Assembly: GCA_019614645.1 (NCBI GenBank)
Contig: JABWDB010000004.1
Span: forward strand, 15,686,001-15,750,000
Reading direction: 5' to 3'
DNA: 64,000 nucleotides
Source of the DNA: Stratiolaelaps scimitus
Lineage: Eukaryota; Arthropoda; Arachnida; Mesostigmata; Laelapidae
Part shown: piece after piece, positions 46,918-60,633 of the stretch
How the letters are laid out: each line of letters begins with the position of its first letter
Position numbering within the stretch: the stretch's first letter is position 1
Program-made: the position numbers and the translations under genes
Notes under the pieces: generated by a model
Database searches by the model: none
Seen by the model: the letters and a program-made list of their open reading frames with translations, nothing else
What the model was told of the DNA's origin: nothing

Positions 46918-49200
46918 AAAACGCCTGATCGTGCTTGATCGTGCCATGTGAATGCGAAGGAAATAAGGCTGGATTGGGTAGCAACATGCTTCGCGCTGGT
47001 ACAGCCCTTCAGGTTGTCCTATGCTTACGTGTACAGTTAAACAACGTAGGGTATATCCTTTTGTTCGTGTTGAGCCATTTCGAATATAATTTAGTGCACT
47101 CCTGTTGACGTCTATATTAGTGCTTCAGCGAGCACAACAGCACAAACTGGCCAAGCTAAAGGCATTCGTTTCCTTGGGGAATCCAAACTCTTCACACCAC
47201 CCTGACATCGTACGAGCGCGTATGAGTATCTAAGAATACTGCCAGTTCACAGTAATTGATAATTTAAATAACCAAGGTATTTTTCTTTGCGTGCACGCTA
47301 GGCATGCCGTTGTACATACGAGACGCCTCTGCAGCAGGTTCCAGACAAGAGAGCCATCTAGCGAGGCCGGACTATCTCAAAAGCAGTTGGCATTTCGTGC
47401 TGTGCTCCACCTCCATCTCGGTTCCCTGCGCTCGCAGCAGCAGGCGCAGCCAACTGCCCCCACCACCGCCGCGTATCCCCTTGTCTCAAGGCAAATGCCT
47501 TAAAGGGAGTTGTTGTAGGTCAGTCTACGCGGCTTTGGAGTCGGAGGCGGCAGCGGCGTTCGTAGCTGCAGCGCTGTTGTGCAGTTCTATTCTCAACCGG
47601 CCGAGTCATGCCGAGCTTCTTCAGATCTCGCGCGAGCACTCTAGAAGTCCGCCCCCTTTCAGCGCAGGGTCGCCTCCTTGAATACAGTCTACTGCGGCGA
47701 GTGCGCCGCGCCGCATTCCCGTTCGTTCCAGGTGTGTGGGTCGAGCTAAGCTCCTCGCCTCGATCTTCCCTACCTCCCAGTTCCTTCCTTGCACTCAGTC
47801 AACAACATCTCGTTGCGCCGAAGTGCCACACACGTGGAAAATCTCACCCCGCACCCGACGCCGGTCCACACGCAGCTATACAGGTTCGAATGAGATGTTC
47901 TGAGATGCCCATGTTCTGCCCACGACGAGCTCGATCGTGTTCCGTGCCTACTCAATGGGGCAGCATAAACGAATACGAATAGCGGTGCGGGGCCTTTACG
48001 CGAGCACGGACGAGAGCGGCCAGGTTGTACCGTGAGTCGGTCGGTAGTCGAATCGAATGAGAAGACAGGCCTGCCTCGGTCCCGCCAACGGAGTCGAGGC
48101 TGAGCGTCTGACGGAGCTGTTTAAAGGCGGGAAAAGCGGCAGCAGTATGGGGGAAAGGCCGAAAGACGTCTTTTACTGTGATTCCCTCTGCGGAGGCCAC
48201 ACACACAGACACACATGCACGCATACATATAGATTTAGAAAGAGAAGATGCGGAGCATAGGAAGTTAGCTAGCGGTGGTAAAAGCTGGAGCTCGGAGGAG
48301 CTGTTGGATGCGGGAATCCAGGGGATAGCGTTGGCACTGGGAATGAATTTGGAATCATTCTGGATCGGTCTTCCACAGCTGCGCATCAGCTGCACGCGTC
48401 TGGCACCCAGCAAGCCGCCCTGTGGAGAATGAGACAAAGATAGAAAGAGACGCGAAGAGAGATAAAAGGGGAGAGAGAGAGAGACTGTATGGATAAAACG
48501 CGTGGATGGCCGTCGTCACCACGACCACCTCAGAATGGGTGGATAGTCGAGCGGGGATCTGATTCGTGTGTGTGCGTGTGAGTAAGCATGTGTGTTGGGG
48601 TATGGGCGAAAACGGCGGACACTAGCTGCAGAATGAGCAAGCAGCGGTTCTGCAAGAGTGGAGAGGATCAGGCCATCAGAGAGGTAATCATTTTGTCATT
48701 AGGCGTCCGGAGATTCACGGGCATGCTCAACGGTCTGGCTGCCTGTCGACTTTGGCAGCCTGTGGGAGACCGGAGGAAGTAACACTAACTCCGCACACTT
48801 CCATCGACACACTCGTCTCCCTAAAAAGTCCGTCTCTCTTTTTCTCTCTCTCGCTCTCTCTAACGTGACCCGTCGCCTTACCCGTACGGACGGATCCGTT
48901 CTGTGTTCAGTTCTTCACCGTCGTCACCTATCGTCTACCTTCTCGCTGCGTTATCCAGCTTCGATGCCCGTACGCCTAACAGAGTCCATTCCCCACCGGA
49001 TCTCCGGATCCGCTGATCCCGTCCCGCAGTCACTGCCTATATATCCAATAAGGGTATCGTCGACTCGAGTAGTCGGCTGGCCTGTAAGCTATTTATCTTT
49101 ACAGCGGAAGAACCATTAACACTCGTTGAACGCGCGTAGTTGGGACAGTGGGCGAAACTGACTAGAATCATACGAGCGGATAAGCTGCGCGCGAGGGTGG

Positions 49201-51539
49201 GTAGAAAGATCTCTGGCGAAGATAGGCCGTGTCCAGGCTGACGCTGAACGTTCATGCAGACGAGAACTTGCAAAACCTGCCCCGTTGATCGACTATGGTC
49301 GTCATTCACGAAAGCTGAGGGGATCGGTGGACGGGGAATCGGCGCGATCGGAACGAAACCGGTGTGGGTTTTGTTTGGCCACAAACCCTCGTGTCATGCG
49401 AGGCCAATCGTGCCATGCCTGCACTCGAATCCGATAAAGGACAGCGATGGGGTGCGCGAAATGCAAGAGAGAATAGACTTGCATAGAATCAAAGGAGTTA
49501 GTTAGAGGAGAAAAGGGACGGTGTTGAGCAGAATTCGCGAAACCTCTGGTAGGTTTTGGCTGTTCGGGTATGATCTTATACCTTGCCAGAGTGGGCGAGA
49601 AAGTGGAGAGAGAATGGCTCTTGCGTTTTACCAAGATGTGTGGGTGGACCCAATACACTACGGTAGTGCCTGCCGTCGAGTACTCGTGAAAGTGGCACGC
49701 TTAATCTGGCTGTACTGTAGAGAACAGAATCGCCACACAGGAGGTACCATGAATGCCCCGTCGACGCCAGTGAAGAGTGGACGTGAGCAGACCAACGAAA
49801 AAAATAGTGTTTCGGATCACGTGGAAAGCGGTTGAACGAGCCTTTTCGGACGTTCCGGTTAATTAATAATAACGCATCAAGCGATTCCTCCGTCAGCGGC
49901 CTAAGTAGCAATTTGCTATCATTTTGTATTAATGATAATGCCATGACAATAATAATGATGATACACACACGAGTTGACTATGCGGGTACAAAACACGGAC
50001 GCGGAAGTTTGTCTTCGTGCAGTATCGATATTGCTCATCTAAAATTGCCACCACCCAGCAGGATATTCGTATCAGCTTTACCGAACGGGGACACATTACC
50101 GTACGACTTGATGCCTAATACGGAGTGTCCGAACGCGCGGATGGCGTCCACTCTCATATTTGATTTAAAATAATAGCAAGCCTAACTGAGGAAGTCTGCC
50201 TATACAGCAGCACCACGTGTTCAAGTTAATGAGGCGCAAAATGGCTGCTACGTGGCGAAACTGCGGTTGCGCTGTTGTCAATGACCACTTGTCAAAACCG
50301 AGAAGTTTTGTTTAGACGAGCTGGACGAACACTCAACGGCTCAGCTTCCCCATGGCCGTTGTAGGATCAGAAAAGTCGGACCAGTTGTTCGCCCGGAGGC
50401 AGGCCCAATATGGATCTGGCCGTAGCGTACGGTGTTAGCGCTTGCATTGAGCCGGGACTTCTCTTCGCGAGCTCAAACCGTCCAACTGACGGGGCCATCA
50501 GAGCCCCTCGAGCTGACCAAGCGACAGGATTATCACTTGGCCTCTCTCAGGTCCTTTCGGTTTATCCCTCGAACTGCAGCGCCAACGCCGGCGCTCCAAA
50601 CCAGCTCTCGGTTCCCTCGACGCACGCATCAGCGACACCTGATACGTGTCGGGAATACGATGTCGAGGACATCAACGATGACAACCACAATGGGTCACTC
50701 GCCGCGCTGCAACCACCACCACCACTGCTGTGAACTGCTACCACTGTTCATAATACGACTATCTGTGCTGTATAGTGACGATAGCTGGAACCTGCCGGTC
50801 GCCATTTGAACGGCGAAACGAGGGCCGCCGGAAAGCCACGGGATTGTAGAAGGTTGTCATCCCCTATCTGTAACACAAGGGATATCCGTATACGTCATCA
50901 AATATATTATGTGTTTATAGGCTGTGGGCGAATTGGGTACATGTTTTCGAGGGCCACCAGCCGTTAGCTCTCCAGTTAGCGAAAGGGGTAGATATATGTA
51001 CATATATCGCGAACGATAGAAGAGCTCGTATGCGGGCTGTATGGAAATACGTAGAGTGCCGTAGAGGTTAAATCTATATTTCAAACATGAAGTTCAGAGT
51101 CATTAGCTCGAATAGGATGAGGTAGGGCTTCTTTTAAGCAACTCTTCACGTATGGCTTCTTCTGAGAGAGCGTTCCTTTGATGTATACAACGACGTTAAC
51201 CTGGTGGGTAAAAATTTAAGTATTGAAACCGATCAATTGATAAAATTAGAAGGAAACACTGTGTCCGGTCAGTGGGCGCGTCTTCTCTACTGGGTTTGAT
51301 TAAAACTAGAAAAAATCAATTTTATACATTTGGTCAGATTTGCCCCTTGAAATATTCATAATGATTTATGTTCTGAACTGGAAGTACGATGTCCTGCAGC
51401 CGGCTCAACCCCTCTCCCCTCTCGGCTTTCAAACCTTAGGCGGCCCGGGTTCCCCTCATGGCCAGCCTCCTCGAGGGGATTTGCCACAGGCAGGTTCACG
51501 CTACGGGAGACCACGCGCAGTGACCTTCGTCCCGCAACG
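49201..51539. other. Intergenic, unassigned
   Basis: Plus frames at 50410-50733 and 50432-50809 overlap and end in CAC/CCA-repeat-derived Pro or His runs. No domain is recognised. Nothing firm. Confidence 0.4.
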
Positions 51540-51830
51540 CCCTACACTACTTGTGTGTGCAGAGATTCAGCAAGAGCGCCTACAATTGGCCAACGGAAGG
51601 GGCGTATCCTTCCACCATGATAACGGCCGACCATAGGTATCTTTTGTCCTCCCTTCTTGGCCACACGGATTTTTGGTAAACAAAACTGTCAAATGTTTCT
51701 TGTGATGCATTTCCCAATGCACCGTATAGTCAGTCCAGTACCTGCTCCTTTGAGTTATGACCCATTCCGACCTCTCAAGAGTCCCCTTAGCTGGGAAGAA
51801 GTTTGAAAATTGCCATTAGTCAGTGCGGCA
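51540..51830 (+). mobile_element. Decayed mariner transposon (copy C)
   Basis: The plus strand reads EIQQERLQLANGRGV then SFHHDNGRP, the mariner catalytic block, followed by an in-frame stop where the conserved His should be. Further on, PAPLSYDPFRPLKSPLSWEE corresponds to the SDYHLFRSLQ segment. The intervening part is scrambled. It is more diverged than copies A and B and in the opposite orientation. Confidence 0.7.
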
Positions 51831-54800
51831 ACGACTTTATTTTGGCTGTTGGTGTTGATTACATACAACTTGATCAGCTTGACGTTGTCTCAGATGTGTT
51901 ATAGTCGACGCAATACAATAATTACAATTCGAAGAAAAAACCCGTCATGTCCCTTCGGAGGCCAGATATTTTGAATGTTGAGTCAAGGAGTTTTTGTTTC
52001 TTTTTTATTGCAGAACTCCGAATATGTACATCACATTATGACCACTGCGAGAAGTTGTCCTTACATCAGAATGATTAGTGCCATAATACCACACATTTGC
52101 TCTCCGTCTTGCTAAGACCTTCACTTTTAATTTTGCAAAGACGAAGTGACCCATATATACACCCGTGGGTGGTCTAAACACAATTACTTCGTGGCTCTCC
52201 TTTCCTTTACGGTCTGGCTCATTTCACCACTGCAATGGACCACGCGGTCGTTTAGCTGCTTCCTTGGCTAGCATCTGCATTACCTTTACAGCTACGAACG
52301 CGATGATTATTTACAAACCAGTTCACATTAGCTAATTATACAATGACCTTGATCTTTATCCCCCCTCTTTCTTTCGCTGTAACGGATGCGGCGTACTCGC
52401 TCTCTTTCATTCCTTGGTGTGTAACAATCTACGTCGCGACCATCACCCAACGAACTTGCCTTCGTATCTATGGAGTTACCCGAATGATCTGAGACTAGTC
52501 TAGGTCTCCTAGGACCACGAGAGTGACTGCCAGTTAGTTAACTGTAGCCACAAAAGCCTGCGCCGCAGCCGACAACCAGCAGGCCAGTCCGGCGGCTACC
52601 GCCGCCACCCAAACCACCGCGATGTAGGCATTCTCCACCCACATCGTCAGCAACTATCGTTCACGCGATTAAACGTCAGGTGTATATTATAGTGACTGGG
52701 CCGCCAGACGTAGTCAGACAGGACGATATATATATATATATAGCGCAACCATCTGCTTTCTCTTGGTGGGAGTTCTTCTGCTCCTTAAACACGACGCACC
52801 TGCTAATTCGCCCATATACAGGGTATCCGCCTACACTGACAGAACAGAAGACTTTGGGGAGTACTATACAAAATAAAGGTTTCTCTAATGACCATATCGA
52901 GCACGACAGTTGCCCACTGTTTCTAAATGGCAGCGAGGCAAATCCGTGTACGTTACACTGTGTTTGTGGGTATGAGGGTGTTTGAGACAGTGAACAAGTC
53001 ACTTTACGGCCTGTGTTATTTACAATGTTGCTCTCACCTGCCGTCAGAGTGAAAAGCGATTGATCGTACACACTGTACGTTACGTATAAGGTCTGCTGCA
53101 GCTGTCGTCTGCGTCTCGTCATTGAAGCGGCGAACGTCTGCCCCTCGTTCGACTGCATTTGTTCTATACGGGTCTGTATGCATGCGTGCAGGCCTCCGCA
53201 GACATGTGCTCGTGGCATGTGGGCCCAATCGAACGGGCCAGGGTGCAGGCAAACGTTGGCGGAGAGGGGAGGGGATGGTGTTCTCCGTATCTCGTACAGC
53301 GTGGGGCACAAGGGGGCAGAGACCTTGAGCAGGAGAGGGAGTAAAGCCCAGACGGAACGAAGGGACTCGGAGAAAGCTACAAGAGGCAGACGAAAGACTA
53401 AGAGAGCGACCAATAGTCCGACCGTTGAGTCTCTGAGGAGAGATTAATCAACGGAGGAAACTTGTATTGTAGGTGATTCTTCTGATTAGCGCGAACGGGC
53501 CGGGGAAATCGCCGTCACCACCAGCATCAGAGAGAGCCGTGGGTATGCCTCCCTCTCTCCCTCTCTCTGTGGCTCTCCCACAGTTTGTGTCTTTGTGGCC
53601 GAACGTTGTATAGCCTAGGCCTAACTTAAGGGGGCAGGCAACAGAGAGCCGCGTTGTTACTAACCTACTACAAATGTCCAGGTACAAGTATATGGCAAGA
53701 AAAGTAGGCTCCATGAGAGGGTGGGGAGAACATCCTTTGAGGTCGTGAATGCGGGGGAGAGCTATTCAAGAGACACTGAGAATGAGACCGAGTGACCAAG
53801 GGGGCAGATGTGTTGAATGGTTGGGTTTGTGGTGACGGCGAGTACGCCCTACCTAATGGGCTGATCAGAGATCAACGAAAGCAGATTTCGTATCGGGTAG
53901 CTATCGGCAGTGAGAGAACTCAGAGTGCAGCAGATACTAGTAACTACAGATGATAGAACGGAAGAAGGGGCTCGGCTTGGCAATGACGTGCGTTTGGTAC
54001 CGACCCTTACAAAACAAAATAGTGACAATTTTGTCAGGGAGATAACCTTAACAATCAATAAATGATCACAGTAAGGGAGCGTATTTGAAAGAAACGTATC
54101 TTGCGATCGGTTCGTACGGAAATCGTGCCCTCCGTCCCAATATCGTTATCTACGTAAATATGCATTCGAGCGAAGTCATTTGACACACTTTTTCGAGCGG
54201 ACCTTTCCTTTATGTGACAGAGGGCCTCAGAACCTAACCTTTAGGTAATGTATACCCTACTTACATAAATTAATCTCGCGGATTTCTTGAAATTATCTTA
54301 TCAAGCGGTTTCTCCCCCTCCACCTCTAAGCCCTGGATGCGAACAAAACTCTCGACATTATTTGGTTTAAGCGAAACACTATCAGATGAGCTGTCCTCTA
54401 CCTTGAATCGTCATTCCTCCCGAATCTGTGCCGCCTTACTGGGTTACTAAAGGATGCCGAATGAATGAACAGTAATAACTGTTTGTGCAAAGTACGGTTG
54501 TAATCGTAGTCTAATAGGGACCGCAGCCTCGTATGCATTTAGTGTAGCGTGCAAGTGAGTCGGAGCAGGAAAGACTAATGACATAGGCGAAGCTCCTCGC
54601 AGATGACTGAGGTTTCATGTGTCATCGCGAAAAGCGAGCACCGAGGGGCCCAGAGACGACCCACCAAGAAGGCAACGCGAGCCACATTTTGTTTGTTTAA
54701 CCCAGCTGGCACCGAGTTGAAGTTGATGAACTCGGCAACTTCGACAGACCCGTCGACAGGTTTGCACCAATAGTAGAATCTGAGAGCGAAAATTGTAGCT

Positions 54801-57612
54801 TCTCCAGTCGAATGAAATGCGATTCCTCAGATGTGAGGTGATGAAAACGCGCAGGGCATTTTGATCGTCGTTGCAGTTTGTCCTCACGATTCGCACTTGC
54901 CACGAACGGTGATTCGCATAGAGGGTGAAGGTGGAAGCCATTTGCCCTGCGCGATATCTTGGTTAATATCATATAGTGCGTAGGATACGCACGTGCAACT
55001 TACCCAATAATACAGTGGCAGAAGAAAGAACGTGTCTTCATGTTAGTAAAGGTGAATGCACTTCAGAAATAGCAGCCTTTTCCACGTCTTATTTACTATA
55101 GCCTCTATTATTGTTCTAATCCGAACAACTACGTAGCTGGGTGAGCGGCTTTCATTGTTATAGGTGAGGCTATCGACCCATTAGTAGATGTATATCATAT
55201 TCTTTGAATGGATCTACAGTGTAACGCAAACAAATAGTAGATTAGTGTCACCTAATCGCGTAGTAATCATTTCCTCTGTATGGTTGATTATGCAGATACG
55301 ATACTGCGTACGATTCTTGCAGCCCAAAGCTAAGCCGTAGTTGTTATCGTGTCGTCTGAGCTCGAAGCAGGTTCACTTGTCTCTCTACGGTATGGTTGGA
55401 CGATTTTGCAGGATCAATGCATAGTCGGGCTAGCGGCGCTCAATTCGAGGTCAGATTTCCCCTGCGAATCACGAATTATCGTTGAGAAGTTGCAATCGGA
55501 TATGGGCTCAATGTGTCCACTACAATGTTCATTCGGAGCACCATCCGAAGCTATTCTAACGCCCCTGTGTATATCGTATGAGAGCCGGTTTCATCAGATT
55601 CTATCAAGCACACTTCGCCCGTTGCTCAGTGTCGTGTCGAGTTACTTTAGGGTGTCTCGGAGGGGAGACCCCCCAAGGCAAGTCCTTCGGTCTCCCATGA
55701 ATCGAGTTCATCGATCACTAACAAAGCGTTCGGCGCTTTCGGGCCGCACTCACTCCCTACACTGATTCCTCCAAAAAAATTACCACTCTGAATGGAAATA
55801 CTATTTACTTGCTAACGTATTTGACTGATATGCATGGCCGTGGCAGGGACTAAAGTGTTCTAGGCCACACACACACACGAAAAAAGAAGCATGATAATGA
55901 CGGTTTAGATGCAGTGTCAAGGAGTACGGCGTATATTAGTTCTGTGGCAAACGCGAATACATGGCTACTGTCAGAACCGAGCGAAACATATGTACCATCG
56001 AAGCTGTAGCGGTGATTGCGGTTATCCGCCACGCCTCATTGTTATGAGCTTTCAATATGTTCGGTCCTGGTTATCGTACGGACGTAGCACAAAAAGGCGA
56101 GCAAGCTTTTGATAGGAGTTATGGAGGCAATATGTTTAAACCGCAACGAAAAACTATCTATAAATCTCTGCTAAAGATACTCCAATCTTTCTAATTATTG
56201 CAGAAAAGTTGATCTTGAATAATCGGACATGATCGCGTGAAGAATCCGGCAGAACACGGTTTGTTTTGGGGCTAGAGACTGTCAACCACTTTCACTAATG
56301 AGCATTGCTTATTAGCTTCTCATGTGCGTAAGCGCTTTTAGTTGCAAACATAATATCGTGTTAAGCTATCACAATAATCAACGGGAGCAGATAAGGGTCA
56401 ATTAGACTAAGCGTTATTTATCGCCTGTCCAATGTTAGAGAGAAAAACTGTTTATTGCTATTTCGACACAAGCCGAGTTCAGCAATCGATCTTCTGGGTG
56501 TTTCGACATATTTCAGCTCTCTCAGCATATATCTCATAGTATTATGCTTTGAAAGCATTGTTTGGTCGCAAATATTCCCTTTATCAAAAGTACCTAATGA
56601 CAATGCAAAATATTACGCAAATTTTGCTCAACAAAGCAATTAATAGCAACTAATAATAAGTGAGTACAGCGCAAAAAAACAGTGAGTACAGTAATACACA
56701 AAACCAAGCATTTAGCCACCATTAGGCCTCAGAGCGGTCGAACAATGTGTAAACAAGCAATAAAGGGCAATACTTATAAATCTCGTTTAAAAAAGTTCAC
56801 CATTTTACTCATTTTGCTCAAAACGTACCAACGTTTAAAAGTGTAAAAGTTTACTCCGAGCTGTAACAATAGCGCAGCTAACAACCCAATTTAGTCTGAA
56901 TGTAATTTTCAAACAGACATAATATATTAGACCGTTTAAAAGGGGGTAATTACGATCACGCTACGCCGTTAAGGGAAGCTGCTGATGAGCGGTGATCAAC
57001 GTCGAGAAGCACGCAGGGCCCTTCACACCGTGTACTCCAGCAAGTTATATCTCTAACAATGTTGCATTGCGGATAGATTCTGCATAGATTGTGCTTCGTA
57101 ATCGTACTACTCTGCTCATCTGTCCCCTTCGAAATGTCACCTTTATTCACTCCACGGTTTGACTGCGAGTCAGTGTCGGACTATGCAACCCCTGCCACAC
57201 GTGGTGTTTTGGGTCGCGAAGTGCCCCTCATGCTTACGCGGATCACGTTCGGACCTTCGACGATATGGTATTATATTTATTAGGCCGAAACTGTGGACGA
57301 TATCTGAAAGTATGGATGATTTAATGTTGAGTGGAACACATTAAATGTCACGATTGTATCGTTATCGCGTTGGAGACCGTGAAATCAAGAGGACACGACA
57401 TTGTTCGTGCGTGACTGACCAGCTCGTTTTTTTGCACAATACCGGGCCATACGCGTTATACGTTAGCTCCGTTAAGTCAACGCCAACCCCAAGCTGTATG
57501 ATCGGTTTTCATCTAGCTTGTCCAGCTAGATGAGTCTCACATGGGCCTTGCCCATGATCGGAGAGCTACCCTTATGAATGGTGTTCGATTTGCGATAAAT
57601 ATACGAATGCAG
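51831..57612. other. Intergenic, unassigned
   Basis: No gene recognised. The longest frame is on the minus strand at 52676-53413 (245 codons), but it starts with TTG, crosses a (TA)n at 52727-52741 and has no motif, so I treat it as chance. 53250-53800 is purine-rich. The plus frame 55349-55765 starts with GTG and has no motif. Confidence 0.45.
52727..52741. repeat. Short (TA)n microsatellite
   Basis: Seven TA units. Confidence 0.8.
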
Positions 57613-57785
57613 GGTGGCGGGTCCCCGGGTGGCTTCGACACAATTGTGTGGGATGGTCAGATATGGTACACCAGATGTTTACTCGTATAGGGCTGTTGTT
57701 CGAGGCGTTCCAACCATAAGATCCTTACTGCGGGGAAAGAGCAAGGATCAGGGATCGGCTACAGGATCGGCGGCAGCGGAGGAGG
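57613..57785 (+). other. Exon-like segment with acceptor and donor, unrecognised
   Basis: Bounded by ACGAATGCAG on the left and G|GTAAGC on the right. One frame is open throughout for 57 codons and reads a Gly/Ala/Lys-rich peptide with RSLLRGKSKDQG. No start codon, partner exon or family is visible. Could be chance. Confidence 0.25.
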
Positions 57786-58711
57786 GTAAGCAAAACCCCT
57801 CAACTTACCCCACACGAGTGCCAGCTGACGAAGCGGTATCTATCTAGACATCCGTTCTATCGGGCATTTAAGTGATTCTTTACCATGACGACGACGACAA
57901 CAACAACACTCACTCGTCAAATAAAGGAGTCCCTCGACATAGAGGAGATCATTTATAAACCCTAAGATTTGTACAAACGTTCTCAAAAATGTGACATACT
58001 ATCGAGGAATGAAAAGCATGAATTTTCTGCGAAGAAGACAATCTAATGAGGTTTTATTCAAATCTATTTGAATTATTGAAAGTGATAGATTAATGAGAAG
58101 AATACGTCGTGAACACACCAAAAGTGAGGTTGTATGCAGTTGTCCTCTCTCCATTCACTGTTCAGGCAAACGACTGTCCACTTCAACAGGCGAACGACTG
58201 TCCACCTAAGGAGGTTAAAGTTAAATCCTGCATGGACACCAGGCTTCACAAGTGAGGTATTTGCCTGGTAGTGTCAGACGCTTACTGACTAAAACCAGAA
58301 CCGATTTTGACTTGGGGCACTGACTGGGACTGTCAAAAGTATTACTTCAAGCAGTGACTTACAGGGACCGACAGTTGATTCCAACCATGTCATATCCCTT
58401 AGTTCCTACCTTATAAATTGTATTGAAATTAAAGTACTAATACTGTTTTGTAGAATCAGGACAGTGCTAATAGTCGAGCCCGATGGACTGGTGGTGCATT
58501 CGTGCGTGCCTTTGCAATCGGATGAGGCACGAAGGTGCACGATTGCGATTCTTACCGTTACACATTTGCATTTAAAAGGGGGTCCTTCGTGTGAAGCAAT
58601 GCCGAAAGCACTGGTACCGTGGACGTGGTTAAATGTTGGCTGAAAATCAACCTGAAAAATTTGCTTTTTCTAGACCAGTCGAATTTTACTATGGTGTATT
58701 TATAATAGTGG

Positions 58712-58713
<2 letters not shown>

Positions 58714-58758
<45 letters not shown>
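58714..58758. repeat. (TA)n microsatellite
   Basis: About 22 uninterrupted TA units. Confidence 0.95.
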
Positions 58759-58759
<1 letters not shown>

Positions 58760-60594
58760 TAACGGTAATATTCTATAGTCATAACAACACTAATCGTCCC
58801 TGCAAATTCTTTCTCTAGCTTAAACTAATCATGTCAATCGCATTTTTTGCGGCTATAAATATGCCATTCGTGATGAGGCCACCTGGTCTCCAACTTGCCT
58901 TTATCAATACGCCATTGATGCTGAGAGGTTGCAACACTTAAAACACTATAAAACTTGCAAATGAACTTACTAACTATATTAGAGGCGCCAAAGCGTCCGT
59001 GCATAGCCCTTCGATAGGAAACTGCTCGTACTGCTGCTCTCTCCCCATAGAATTGATCATATCCACGTGAAGATTCACATTCGTGATAGCACAATTCTAC
59101 TGTTGGCCTGTTCGTCCAGCCCCGTCATCACACGTGCGCCTAGCTGCCTACTTCGGATACCTAGGTGATGCTATAACCTTGTTCCGAACCTACTACGCTA
59201 TAGTGCAGGTAAGTTGCAGACGTCTGACGTTCATGTCGCGTCGAGCAGACTTCCGAGTGTAAAGAGTACACACATGGGAAGTACACATATGGGAATGTGT
59301 TTATTGTATTTCTATGTACAGGTTTTTTCATCATAATCATAATAATCGCCACCATCATTATCGTGATCGCCATCTGTTACTATTTCAGTTCTGTTCACTT
59401 GAATATGTACATCAGCACGTGGGTCTGACACAGTGATATGAATCATGCATATTACTATACGTGTTTATAAGTAATTAGGTATAGGCCACCGTATAGGACG
59501 CTAGAACAGCCCTCAAATCTATTTAGTCAAAGGTGCCCTGTCAAGAACGATCATCGCCATCTTCGATTCGTTTCTCTATATCTGATATCTGGCGGCGGTA
59601 GGCTCCCACCTTCGACAACTATTCACCTGTACTCATATATTTGTTCTGTCTCACTACATTTTCGCAGCTTCTCTATAGCTCTATTTTTCTCCCGTGTCTC
59701 ACTTCTGTATTTTTGCTATTGTATATGACGCAGGAAGATTGACACCATCGACGCAAACAATGGTATCAATCTCGAGACAGGCTCCAGGTTAACGTCTAGT
59801 GTATTTTACATCGTCTACATGTAGAACGATTGTGCAATTTCTTTATGCAATTGTCTCTCTAATCAATTCACCATTCTCAACTGGTAGATACTCGATGAAC
59901 GGTCGTTCGTTTCCATAACGCTAAATGGCGTTCTAACTCCGTACGATTTGCGGCGTACATCGGATTTTCTCCATTTATCTGTTCCATGATTCTTGTCCAA
60001 ATCCAACTAAGGACTAAGTAAGCTGCATGGTGACGGATACTCTCATTATGGCCGGTATCTATTTTTGATCAATTTTAGTGTATTTAGTTGAACCTTTTGG
60101 TTGAATGGGCTACGTGTATTGTTCATTGTTCCGACTTGACATCTACATCTCGCTCCTGGCAGTGAAAATGCTATTTTTTCCCCCTACTTACTGTTGAACT
60201 CGCATTCGATTTCATGTATGTGGCCTTCAGAACAAAACCTTTTGAACCTTGCATTTTTTCTGGCGAACGACTTGGCTCTATGCATCTGAATCAGTGCAGT
60301 TTCTCTTGTTTTATGCAGTTTGTCACTCGGGGACACCAGAGGTTCCACGTAGTAAGTGGGTAGCTAAACTTGATTTGTGTTTTAGATACGTGCCCTCGTC
60401 AGATGTTGGCGTAAAGGTCATGAACACAGCCCAGCGCAGAGACAACGAGAGACAGTGAGGTAACCAGATCAGCATTTACGGACACGTCATCCACTCAAAA
60501 ATCATCAAATAGTTTCTATTATGACTTCCTTTTAGTTTTATCCAATTTGACGTTTTCTCAAAAATTCAATAAATTGAAATAAGTAGGCTAAATC

Positions 60595-60595
<1 letters not shown>

Positions 60596-60626
<31 letters not shown>
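60596..60626. repeat. (TA)n microsatellite
   Basis: About 15 TA units. Confidence 0.9.

Positions 60627-60633
<7 letters not shown>

Larger units (their letters stand above)
43370..49200. other. G+C- and purine-rich belt, possible promoter/5' leader region
   Basis: Two blocks (about 43370-44700 and 47290-49200) stand out from the A+T-rich background by high G+C, many CpG dinucleotides and GA-rich runs (for example 43562-43588 and 48469-48483), with CT runs at about 48835-48862. Overlapping open frames on both strands are expected from composition and none carries a domain. A short ATG frame at 48632 (MSKQRFCKSGEDQAIRE) runs into a possible donor GTAATC at 48684 and could be a first coding exon. 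The pattern fits the promoter or untranslated first exons of a long gene whose coding part is not recognisable here. A perfect hairpin lies at 46861-46917. Confidence 0.35.

Noticed and set aside
52676..53413. 245-codon minus-strand open frame
   Set aside because: It starts with TTG, not ATG, crosses a (TA)n repeat read as IYIYI, and has no domain. A chance frame in a purine-rich area.
54615..54941. 108-codon minus-strand frame from an ATG
   Set aside because: Has an acceptable start but no motif, no leader and another overlapping frame of similar length; not distinguishable from chance.
55349..55765. 138-codon plus-strand frame
   Set aside because: GTG start, no motif, no convincing splice sites.
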